41,792 nt of DNA, taken from the NCBI GenBank assembly GCA_021849425.1, contig JAJZSY010000022.1, positions 1 through 41,792 of the forward strand, in the 5' to 3' direction. Below are positions 1 to 6,573 of the stretch, piece after piece. Below the pieces are notes generated by a model, which was not told the origin of the DNA, did no database searches, and saw only the letters and a list, made by a program, of their open reading frames with translations. The DNA is from Pseudomonadota bacterium (lineage in GTDB: Bacteria; Pseudomonadota; Alphaproteobacteria; Acetobacterales; Acetobacteraceae). Position 1 is the stretch's first letter; each line of letters opens with the position of its first letter. The position numbers were made by a program, and so were the translations under genes.

Positions 1-1
1 C

Positions 2-145
2 TTTCTCGGCGTGCGTCAGAAGCGATAAATCAGGAAGCTCGGTCACGCCACCGTCGAATCGCATTCGACGTGGTCACGTCAATTCACAATCGATTCAACA
101 CGCCGCCCACCGGGGATGAGCAGCTACAAATGTCATACTCATTAG
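2..145 (+). pseudogene. possible tyrosine recombinase C-terminal remnant
   Basis: In the second frame the reading RKLGHATVES (about 32-61) resembles the LGH..ve(s/t)T segment near the C-terminus of tyrosine recombinases, where the second catalytic Arg/His region lies. An in-frame TAA at 26-28 separates it from the preceding residues, and the expected RYLG continuation is lost after the motif (HSTW follows). If the match is right, this is a decayed integrase tail at the island edge. The match is only about ten residues long, so chance is a real alternative. Confidence 0.25.
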
Positions 146-553
146 GCCTTAAGTAACTGATTTTCGTTGGTTAATTGTGTCTCTTGAGAAAATGGTTTCA
201 TCCTCAGTTACAAGATTGCCCTAATATCGGCATCACAGGCAGAGAAAAAAGTTTCATCCTACCCGCAGACTATTGTATTTTGAGACAAGTTAATCCATCC
301 GGAACCACGGCGTGTCGCCAGCGCAATCTGGCCGTTGTCAGGACATTTGGTGCAGATTGCGGCGTAGATTAGCTGACCGGCCGCCACTGAGTGGTCCGTG
401 CGTGCCAAACCCTAAAACAGATCCCGGACGACTCAGAAGGGGGAGATCGCCTTGCAGAGTTGGATCAGGCCGGTCCACGCAGCCACCGGCCGCGGCAAAG
501 TCTTCCAGGAAGCCGCCCGCGGCGCGACGGAACTAGGTTGAGGATATAGATTG
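146..553. other. intergenic stretch, no convincing gene
   Basis: Short frames here have no recognisable protein features. The 10-mer GTTTCATCCT occurs twice (195-204 and 251-260). A segment around 380-396 (gccactgagtggtccg) shares the string AGTGGTCCG or a close form with 3347-3355, which may reflect ends of degraded insertion sequences. Nothing firmer can be said. Confidence 0.4.
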
Positions 554-592
554 CATATTCTGCCATATTGCCTATTTTGCTCATTTTGCCTC
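554..592 (+). promoter_or_regulatory. tandem YATWTTGC repeats, candidate operator
   Basis: Four near-tandem units precede the DUF2384 gene: CATATTCTGC, CATATTGC, TATTTTGC and CATTTTGC. The copy upstream of the second gene (5161-5188) keeps three of them. Spaced repeats directly ahead of a gene with a helix-turn-helix-like domain suggest autoregulation, but no binding is shown. The Shine-Dalgarno AAGGA follows at 595-599. Confidence 0.35.
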
Positions 593-605
593 AGAAGGAC
601 GTGTC

Positions 606-1226
606 ATGAGCACTGCAGAGCCAATTCAGCTTACGCGGGACATTTTGACAAAGGCGATCAAAAGCAAAGTCGAGCGCATGCCCCTGCGTGACCTCGTCGA
701 TCTGGCCTCGGCGCTCAAGATTGCGGTTCCCATGGCTGCCAAGACGATCGGTTGGCGTGAGCCGAAGTTGGTTGCGCCGCCGACCGCGCCCGGGGGGCGC
801 GTGCTGCAGGGCACCGGTATCGGCCCGGTCGTCTCGGTGGCGAAGGGCGGTCGACTTCTGGATGCGATCACCGTTGACGACAAGGCAGCCGATTGGGTTG
901 AGAGCGAACTCATCGGTGCGGGCGTGGTGGTCAAGCGGCTCAGCATTGCGCGGGGCACCCTCGACAACTGGCGTAAGGCCGGCAAGGTCGTGGCGCTGCG
1001 TAAGGGGGTGCGGAACTTTGTCTATCCGCTGCGGCAGTTCGATCATCGCCGGCCCGTGGACGGTCTCGATCTAGTAGCCGAGCACTTCACCTCCGCCGAG
1101 GAAGCATGGGAGTGGCTGGTTGTCCCCAATCGAATGACCGGTGGCAAGGCGCCGATCGACGCGCTACGCGCGGGCGACGTGAAGAACGTGGTCAGCGCGG
1201 CGGCAGCAGCCTTTGACTACGCGTGA
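606..1226 (+). CDS. Xre/MbcA/ParS-like (DUF2384) antitoxin-type protein, copy 1
   Basis: A 206-residue protein. The C-terminal 45 residues read EEAWEWLVVPNRMTGGKAP followed by IDALRAGDVKNVV, matching the DUF2384 pattern (WL..PN...gG..P.d.L..G....V) that binds RES-type toxins in MbcA/ParS/Xre antitoxins. Residues about 105-145 (ARGTLDNWRKAGKVVALRKG) look like a small DNA-binding helix-turn-helix with a wing. The N-terminal 95 residues are unassigned. The start is set by AAGGA 7 nt upstream. No RES toxin lies downstream; the next frame encodes a 68-residue unknown. It differs from the second copy at 16 residues, 15 of them at or before residue 113; residues 114-200 are identical. The domain call is fairly firm; an antitoxin role is inference, and an orphan regulator is equally possible. 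Confidence 0.75.
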   Translation: MSTAEPIQLTRDILTKAIKSKVERMPLRDLVDLASALKIAVPMAAKTIGWREPKLVAPPTAPGGRVLQGTGIGPVVSVAKGGRLLDAITVDDKAADWVESELIGAGVVVKRLSIARGTLDNWRKAGKVVALRKGVRNFVYPLRQFDHRRPVDGLDLVAEHFTSAEEAWEWLVVPNRMTGGKAPIDALRAGDVKNVVSAAAAAFDYA

Positions 1227-1325
1227 AACACGAGGCGTATGCTTTTGCTTTGACGGTTTCTCCTCCAGGGTTATTCTGAGCTTCGGCGGCCGACGCTGTG
1301 ACCTGATAGTTTCAGAATTTTGGCG

Positions 1326-1532
1326 ATGAAGACCTTCGAATTGAGCCGCTACGCACAGCTCAGGCTCATAGCTTCACAACTCACTGAAACGGCGATCCTC
1401 ACCGAGGCTGAGGCCCTCGCGCTTTATGAGCGCAACTGGCGGTTCCTCGACCTTGGAACAATGGATGACGAAGAGCGCCGCTTCCTTGATTCGCTCGTTC
1501 GTGGGGTCGGAAAGGGTGTCTTGAACATCTGA
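1326..1532 (+). CDS. small hypothetical protein
   Basis: A 68-residue frame starting MKTFELSRYAQLRLIASQL and ending RGVGKGVLNI. An alternative TTG start lies at 1320; neither has a clear ribosome-binding site. It is predicted to be mostly helical and acidic in the middle (LTEAEALALYERNWRFLDL), with no membrane segment. I do not recognise the family. It lies about 100 bp after the DUF2384 gene, where a toxin gene would be expected, but it is far shorter than a RES toxin and lacks RES motifs. It could be a small regulatory protein or a chance frame. Confidence 0.45.
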   Translation: MKTFELSRYAQLRLIASQLTETAILTEAEALALYERNWRFLDLGTMDDEERRFLDSLVRGVGKGVLNI

Positions 1533-1575
1533 AATCCGGCCCGGCTGTAGCGCTTCTAGCTTGAAGGTGTGTTGA

Positions 1576-2133
1576 TTTCCGCTGAGCTGCGCCACGCGCC
1601 TGTATGGCGACGACACCACGGTGCCGGTCATGGCGCGCGGCAAGACCGATACGGCGCGTCTGTGGGTCTATGTGCGGGATGACCGACCCTTCGGCGGCTC
1701 CGATCCCCCGGCGGCACTGTTCCATTATTCGCAGGACCGGCGCGGCGAGCATCCGCAAGCTCATCTTGCCGGCTGGTCGGGTATCCTGCAGGCCGATGCC
1801 TATGGCGGAATCCGCAAACTATCCAAGGATGACCGCACACCTGCACCGGTGCGGGAGGCCTGCTGCCACGCTCATGTCCGACGGAAATTCTTCGAACTGG
1901 CCGATATCGCCGCGGCGGCGCGCAGGAAGAGCCGTGGGGGGCAAGCCGCCACGGTCTATCCGATCGCCATCGAGGCCGTGCGGCGGCTCGATGCCCTGTT
2001 CGAATTGCCGAGCTCCATGCCTGGCCGAATGGTCAGGTCGCCAGGCCGTCGCGCCACCATGATCTTGCCACGGCGATCTGTGAATCGGCGCCGATCGGCG
2101 TCCAATCGGTACCCCATCAGAACGCATGATTAG
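1576..2133 (+). pseudogene. IS66-family transposase (TnpC) internal fragment
   Basis: The frame reads LYGDDTTVPVMARGKTDTAR, then LWVYVRDDRPFGG, HYSQDRRGEHPQAHLAGW, ILQADAYGGI and CCHAHVRRKFFELADIAAAA. These are the characteristic core segments of the IS66 DDE transposase. The N-terminal zinc-ribbon and leucine-zipper region is missing: the frame is closed by a stop at 1573-1575. The C-terminus decays after DALFE (about 2005) through a frameshift, with the tail to 2133 unlike IS66. No terminal inverted repeats or tnpA/tnpB are seen. It is a dead internal fragment of about 150 codons. Confidence 0.9.
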
Positions 2134-2292
2134 ATTGTCAATTCAATGGGTTCGGGAGGATCCCGGGGTGGGGTCCCACTTCGACGCCGATTCACACCAC
2201 CTCTCCGCCTAGCGCCAGGCACTCGGCCCATTACGGCATCTAGCAGACAGAGCTTCGATCATTTTTTAACGGTCTCCAGCCAAATCATTCTA

Positions 2293-2394
2293 GAGCATCA
2301 TCCGATCAGATGGAGTCATCTGATCGGATAAAGATGCTCAGGTTATCAACAAGATAGAGCACGACATCCGATCTATCAGGATCGGAACGTGCTC
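2293..2394. repeat. dispersed double-hairpin element, copy A
   Basis: Two adjacent palindromes. The first runs from GAGCATC (2293) to GATGCTC (2339) with inner arms ATCCGATCAGATG and CATCTGATCGGAT. The second runs from GAGCACG (2357) to CGTGCTC (2394) with inner arms CCGATC and GATCGG. A gap-free, clearly related 102-bp copy is at 38977-39078. This resembles in design the palindromic intergenic repeats of other alphaproteobacteria, with GAGCAT..ATGCTC-type outer arms. It lies between the IS66 debris and the 3' end of the AT-rich gene. Confidence 0.8.
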
Positions 2395-2417
2395 TAAGTT
2401 CAGTTTTAAAGCGGCGC

Positions 2418-3275
2418 TCACTGAGCAGGTTCAAATGCCAAGAGCTCCCACTCAGCCATTGGCTCTTCTCTACATAACTTCTGGAGATCCTGAATTATTT
2501 GTCTATGCTCCTTTATTGTATTTACCTTGGTCCACGAAAAATTATTATATTTTCTATTATAAGAAGAAAGATTACTCAAAATGATCCTGTCTATTGGGCA
2601 CTGAGGCGGACGGGGAATTAAGCCCAAACACCAAATATGTTTCAGAAAAACCGACAGGCTTTTCTGAGCATGAGAAATCTTGAATCCAGGCGATCTTAAA
2701 ATTGAATTCTCCTGATCATGAAAAAATTTCGAATTCATCTGCTCTTTTAGGTAAAGAATTTTTTCTTCATAAAATTTTGATTCTTTTAAATTGTGGATTT
2801 CCCAGTTCTTTGTAAGATCATTATTAATTTCAGCTATATCGTTATTGGAATAATTATCATGAATGGTAGCAAAGAATGGCCTCGGCTCCTTATTTTCGAA
2901 ATCTTCTCCTATTTCTTTAAGTTTTTTCTTCCAAAATTCCCTGAATATAGACCTCTCCTCTGGAGATATTTTTTTGCTTGAATAGATGGGATTACGTTGA
3001 ATTGCCGCGTTAATTGATTTTGAAAGAGCGATTTTGATACAATTTTTCTGTAATTCTTCATATTTCTGGATAGCTACACCATATTCTTGAGTTATATCAA
3101 AACTACCATCTTCATTAATTTTACATTCATCCAGGTTTATTTTAGTTATATCAAAATCAAATTTAGGTAGACCTAAATTATATCTTTGAAGAAATCTTTC
3201 TTTTGCCTGTTGGATAATTGTGTCTTTCTCCTTATTGTCTTTATTTTTAAAATCATTTTGAGATTCACTAGGCAT
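2418..3275 (-). CDS. AT-rich hypothetical protein, probably horizontally acquired
   Basis: A 285-residue protein starting MPSESQNDFKNKDNKEKDTI. It is Lys/Asn/Ile-rich and the DNA is strikingly AT-rich against a GC-rich genome. The ATG is preceded by AAAGGAAAA, a good ribosome-binding site. The N-terminal 35 residues are charged and low in complexity, and the middle is helical. The C-terminal third contains FLKHIWCLGLIPRPPQCPID followed by RIIL and later EPMAEWELLAFEPAQ. This looks like a compact conserved domain (WCLG..P.PP.CPiDrii) that I believe recurs in unannotated proteins, but I cannot name it. There is no signal peptide or membrane helix. It stands alone between transposon debris and a NUDIX regulator, a setting typical of cargo genes. 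No function is assigned. Confidence 0.75.
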   Translation of the reverse strand: MPSESQNDFKNKDNKEKDTIIQQAKERFLQRYNLGLPKFDFDITKINLDECKINEDGSFDITQEYGVAIQKYEELQKNCIKIALSKSINAAIQRNPIYSSKKISPEERSIFREFWKKKLKEIGEDFENKEPRPFFATIHDNYSNNDIAEINNDLTKNWEIHNLKESKFYEEKILYLKEQMNSKFFHDQENSILRSPGFKISHAQKSLSVFLKHIWCLGLIPRPPQCPIDRIILSNLSSYNRKYNNFSWTKVNTIKEHRQIIQDLQKLCREEPMAEWELLAFEPAQ

Positions 3276-3565
3276 GACATTTTCCTTTTATGAGGGTTCA
3301 TCCGTTCGTAAAGTTTCCCAGTTGAAGAGGTCTCGCGCCGATAGTCAGTGGTCCGAGTTTGCTGTTAAATCTCCGCTGCCGGATGTGAACGATTTTGCAC
3401 AGCAAGAATGGTGAGGTTCCAATCTGGGGGTTTGGAAATTGCAGCCACAAGCAAATTAGCTTGTCTGAACTTCAATCTACCAGCCAAACAAACATCCACA
3501 GGCAGTTTGACCACCCGCCGTTGGTTCGTTAAAGTCTAAGTAACACAAACTATGATAAAGTCAAT
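3276..3565. other. intergenic, presumed promoters of both flanking genes
   Basis: These 290 bp separate two divergently transcribed genes. The side near 3276-3310 is AT-rich and carries the ribosome-binding site of the minus-strand gene. The segment 3340-3440 is more GC-rich and contains AGTGGTCCG, also seen in nearly the same form near 388, possibly IS debris. No clear operator or promoter boxes were identified. Confidence 0.4.
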
Positions 3566-4273
3566 ATGACACATACGAGTGCGGCCAGCCGTCCGCTGCA
3601 ATACTGTTACGCATATCCCCATCCTGCGGTGGCGACCGATATCGTGGTGCTCACGCTCCGGGAACGGGCGCCGCATGTGTTGCTGATTAAGCGTCGTGAT
3701 GACCCTTTCGGCGGACAATGGGCGCTCCCCGGCGGATTTTTGTCCGAAGACGAAACATTGGATGAATGCGCAGCGAGGGAGCTTCGGGAAGAAACGGGTC
3801 TGCTGGCCCCGGTGCTCGAGCAGATCGCCGTATTCAGCGCACCGGGGCGCGATCCGCGTGAGCGGGTGATTTCCGTCGCGTATGGTGCACTAGTCCCATC
3901 GGGCTCAGTGCTGTTACGCGCCGGGACAGATGCTTCCGAGGCCGACTGGTTCCCCCTCGCGAGCTTGCCGCCGCTCGCATTTGATCACGCCGATATCCTT
4001 GACGTGGTTCGGTCCCGGGTTGCGGCGCGGGTTGAACAGGATCTGGCTCTGCTATTTGCGTTTCTCGCGGATCCGGACCATTTCACGCTGCGCGAATTGC
4101 ATGCCATTTACGAAGGTGTAACCGGCAATTCTCAGGATCGCGCGAATTTCCGGCGCCGCATTCGGCATGAGAATCTGCCCGTCGTACCGATCGGCGACGT
4201 TGATGATGGCGCCGTACGGGAACAGAATGTAAAGCACCGCCCAGCACTGTATTATAAAGTGATTAGACCCTAG
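3566..4273 (+). CDS. NUDIX hydrolase-like transcriptional regulator, NrtR type
   Basis: A 235-residue two-domain protein. Residues about 20-150 are a NUDIX domain with a complete box (GGFLSEDETLDE, then RELREETGL), so the metal-binding Glu residues are present. Residues about 165-230 (FTLRELHAIYEGVTG, NFRRRI, HRPALYYKV) match the winged helix that follows the NUDIX domain in NrtR-family regulators. NrtR proteins sense ADP-ribose or related nucleotides and repress NAD or sugar genes. No NAD, pentose or transporter gene lies nearby, so its target is distant or lost. The start lacks a strong ribosome-binding site. A plain NUDIX hydrolase is less likely given the C-terminal winged helix. Confidence 0.8.
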   Translation: MTHTSAASRPLQYCYAYPHPAVATDIVVLTLRERAPHVLLIKRRDDPFGGQWALPGGFLSEDETLDECAARELREETGLLAPVLEQIAVFSAPGRDPRERVISVAYGALVPSGSVLLRAGTDASEADWFPLASLPPLAFDHADILDVVRSRVAARVEQDLALLFAFLADPDHFTLRELHAIYEGVTGNSQDRANFRRRIRHENLPVVPIGDVDDGAVREQNVKHRPALYYKVIRP

Positions 4274-4275
4274 CA

Positions 4276-4458
4276 CTACTTTGGCAGATTATATGGTGAG
4301 TGACGGAGCGGTCTGTAGCAGTGCGGACATCGGTCTGGCGGTGCGCCGAGATAGGCGATGATCGATGGCTTGTAATCTTGGCCATTCCCCGTCCCACGTC
4401 CTTCCTTATAGAACCGCTGGATTTTTTTCTCGTCGAAGCCGTATCGGCGTGAGGCCAT
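4276..4458 (-). pseudogene. TnsA-like transposase endonuclease, N-terminal stub
   Basis: The first 31 residues (MASRRYGFDEKKIQRFYKEG, then RGTGNGQDYKPS) match the opening of TnsA-type endonuclease subunits of Tn7-like transposons (RYGFDE.KI.rf.KEGRG.G.g.dYKPwl). After YKPS the frame turns into unrelated sequence and stops at residue 60; a full TnsA has about 200-280 residues. No TnsB, TnsC or target-selection gene follows. It is the broken left end of a lost Tn7-like element. The family match rests on about 30 residues. Confidence 0.5.
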
Positions 4459-5160
4459 TCGCTAATTCAATCGGATCGGGGCCGGCCAGCGTCGGACAAC
4501 CTCGGAAGGAGGTTCGAAGCAGTCGGACATTGGGGACAGGTCTGACAGAGACGAGTAGGCAACGTCGGCCTACCGGTTGGAGTTCTGCGTGCAGGGGCGC
4601 TTCGGCGAAAAGCCTCGGCCGATTGCGACGTCGCCGTTCGGGTTGCAGGAGGTGTCGGAAAAGTTGGAGCTGCGACAGGCGCCACGTCCATCATCCCAAT
4701 CGCGCGAACAGTCGTTCTGCGTCGCCTGATTGTTGCAATCCATTTGACGACAAGACAAGCAAAGTTCCTTCGAGCAATTAGTTATGTTGCACGTAAAAGA
4801 AATTATTCGAAACAGCGCAAAAGACTAAACTCAGACGATGTGAACAAATTGTTTCACCGCCAAGTCGTCCAGTTGGAGCGTTTGAAGTATGATCGATCAA
4901 TGGCGTGGTCGACGTCAATAGAGATTATGACACGCGGCAAGCGGGTGTCTCCCTTGATTTGTCGAATAGTCTGAACGTGGTCGCAAGGCCGCGCGAACGA
5001 GATGTGGGTTGAGGAATCGGGGCCGGCATAGCTGCGGCCTGAAGATTGAGTTAGTGCGGGCAAATCGAGTGTGGGCAGGCAGTTACGACAACGTGATGAA
5101 ATGCGTGATCCAAATGCGACTAAAAATTCGGCAAATTATCACGCTAATGTGATGATCCTC
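4459..5160. other. gene-poor island segment
   Basis: No frame here is convincing. Upstream of the TnsA stub, GTCGGACA occurs twice (4491-4498 and about 4522-4529) around an inverted repeat AACCTC-GGAAG-GAGGTT (4498-4514), possibly the remains of a transposon end. A minus-strand frame 4570-4758 encodes 62 residues with six cysteines and many Asn/Asp/Ser (DCSRDWDDGRGACRSSNFSD); it has no recognised family and may be a decayed fragment. The part from 4740 to 5160 is AT-richer and holds only unrecognisable short frames. Confidence 0.4.
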
Positions 5161-5836
5161 CATATTCTGCCATATTGCCTATCTTGCCTAAACCTAAAAA
5201 GGACGTGTCATGAGCACTGCAAAGCCATCTCAGCTTACGCGGGACATTTTGACAAAAGCGATCAAAAGCAAAGTCGAGAGCATGCCCCTGCGTGACCTCG
5301 TCGATCTGGCCTCGGCGCTCAAGATCGCGGTTCCCATGGCTGCCAAGAAGATCCGTCGGCGTGAGCCGAAGTTGGTTGCGCCGCCGGCCGCGCCCGAGGG
5401 GCGCGTGCTGCAGGGTGCCGGCGTCGGCCCGCTCGTCTCGATGGCAAAGGGCCGTCGGCTTCTGGATGCGATCACCGTTGACGACGAGGCGGCCGATTGG
5501 GTTGAGAGCGAACTCATCGGTGCGGGCGTGGTGGTCAAGCGGCTCGCCATTGCGCGGGGCACCCTCGACAACTGGCGTAAGGCCGGCAAGGTCGTGGCGC
5601 TGCGTAAGGGGGTGCGGAACTTTGTCTATCCGCTGCGGCAGTTCGATCATCGCCGGCCCGTGGACGGTCTCGATCTAGTGGCCGAGCACTTCACCTCCGC
5701 CGAGGAAGCATGGGAGTGGCTGGTTGTTCCCAATCGAATGACCGGTGGCAAGGCGCCGATCGACGCGCTACGCGCGGGCGACGTGAAGAACGTGGTCAGC
5801 GCGGCGGCAGTAGCCTTTGACTACGCGTGAAACACG
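5161..5836 (+). repeat. long direct repeat, copy 2 (DUF2384 gene plus leader)
   Basis: This is the partner of 554-1232 in the same orientation. Together the pair brackets about 3.9 kb carrying the small ORF, IS66 debris, the AT-rich gene, the NrtR-like gene and the TnsA stub. Recombination between copies would delete about 4.6 kb. Confidence 0.9.
5210..5830 (+). CDS. Xre/MbcA/ParS-like (DUF2384) antitoxin-type protein, copy 2
   Basis: A 206-residue paralogue of the gene at 606-1226, starting MSTAKPSQLTRDILTKAIKS. The C-terminal DUF2384 motif and the helix-turn-helix-like part are unchanged; the differences are E5K, I7S, R24S, T47K, G49R, W50R, T60A, G63E, T70A, I72V, V75L, V78M, G82R, K93E, S113A and A201V. 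The ribosome-binding site AAAAAGGA sits 7 nt before ATG. The frame is intact, so both copies may be expressed. Downstream there is only IS3-type debris and no toxin gene. Concentration of the changes in the first 113 residues suggests either different selection on the N-terminal part or gene conversion of the 3' part. Confidence 0.75.
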   Translation: MSTAKPSQLTRDILTKAIKSKVESMPLRDLVDLASALKIAVPMAAKKIRRREPKLVAPPAAPEGRVLQGAGVGPLVSMAKGRRLLDAITVDDEAADWVESELIGAGVVVKRLAIARGTLDNWRKAGKVVALRKGVRNFVYPLRQFDHRRPVDGLDLVAEHFTSAEEAWEWLVVPNRMTGGKAPIDALRAGDVKNVVSAAAVAFDYA

Positions 5837-5975
5837 TACTGCCCAAACTCCGGAAACAGCTGGTCGCCGCTAAGCTTGCCGACTGGTCGCGCATCCTTTC
5901 AAAGAGCGTGGTCTTCAGTTCAGTGGCCCGTCGGGGCGAAGCAGATCGAAGCATCAAACAGTAGGAAGAAATTGC

Positions 5976-6139
5976 CGCTACGACCTTTCAGACACCCAAG
6001 CTACATCGAGGGAGAACTGGCCGAATACATCGAGGCCAACAAGATAAGACACGTCCGAGGCGCCCCGATGCACCCCCAGACCCAGGGCAAGATCGAGCGC
6101 TGGCACCAGACCCTGAAGCTAATCCACGCCGCGAATTGA
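5976..6139 (+). pseudogene. IS3-type transposase (OrfB) catalytic-end fragment
   Basis: The reading PSYIEGELAEYIEANKIRHV, then RGAPMHPQTQGKIERWHQTL, is the DDE integrase-core segment of IS3-like transposases, containing the final catalytic Glu (GKIERWHQTLK). Just before it, the SDNG-type motif with the second Asp is broken by a small deletion (tcagacacccaagc). After TLK the frame goes out of register and ends HAAN. Only about 50 recognisable codons remain. Confidence 0.85.
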
Positions 6140-6456
6140 GCCATATGTTCTGACGACGGACAGTTCAGAGTGCACGCTCGCCTGATCGCGCGACGTGACC
6201 TCGAGCAGTTTGATCTCACACGACAGCGCCACCTCTGGCATTCTGGAGTAGCAGCAAAGGGTGGGTGAACGAACCCGCTTCCGTCAGCCGTAAGCTGCCC
6301 GGCAGAAATCCCCTGTGGATCGACGCCGGATGTTGACCCCGCGAAAGCGAGTTGCATCAGCCACTTGGAATGCGGATCGGCGACGGGACCCCAGGCCGAT
6401 CCACAGCCGTTGGCCCCGACCCCCGGGCCAGATTGGGCCGCAATTATATTGCGTTG
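6140..6456. other. intergenic, island-to-core boundary
   Basis: There is no gene here. GC content is high until about 6440. The stretch separates the IS3-type debris from an AT-rich tandem repeat and from the 3' end of glmS. No inverted terminal repeat or attachment site was identified. Confidence 0.4.
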
Positions 6457-6533
6457 TATAAATCTTTATTGTCTAGGATATAATTTTAATATCTGGAATA
6501 TGACTTTATTATATAGGATACAACTTTATTTTC
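6457..6533. repeat. AT-rich 20-22 bp degenerate tandem repeat
   Basis: Three and a half units of the form TAtaActTTattaTctaGGA: 6457-6478 (22 bp), 6479-6498, 6499-6518 (20 bp each) and a partial unit at 6519-6533. Each unit starts TAT or TAC and ends (T)(A/G)GGA or TGGAA. It lies 40 bp beyond the glmS stop codon in an otherwise GC-rich region. Its role is unknown. Confidence 0.75.
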
Positions 6534-6573
6534 CGTCTACATCAGACAGATTCATCGGCGCGCACCCCGTTGC

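Larger units (their letters stand above)
554..1232 (+). repeat. long direct repeat, copy 1 (DUF2384 gene plus leader)
   Basis: This block is repeated in the same orientation at 5161-5836. Similarity starts at CATATTCTGCCATATTGCC, includes the whole coding sequence, and stops 6 nt after the stop codon at AAACACG, after which the copies diverge completely. The leaders differ by a few indels (52 against 49 nt to the ATG). The 3' part of the gene is almost identical between copies (about three differences in 270 nt), while the 5' half carries most of the changes. Confidence 0.9.

Noticed and set aside
4365..4781. A 138-codon plus-strand frame
   Set aside because: Arg/Ser-rich, no ribosome-binding site, opposite the TnsA stub; no recognisable family.
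6140..6456. Possible attachment site or IS terminal repeats at the island edge
   Set aside because: No matching direct or inverted terminal repeats could be found by eye and there is no adjacent tRNA gene.
6493..6504. CTGGAATATGAC shared with the XRE upstream region near 20290
   Set aside because: A single 12-base match is expected by chance many times in a window of this size, and the flanks do not match.
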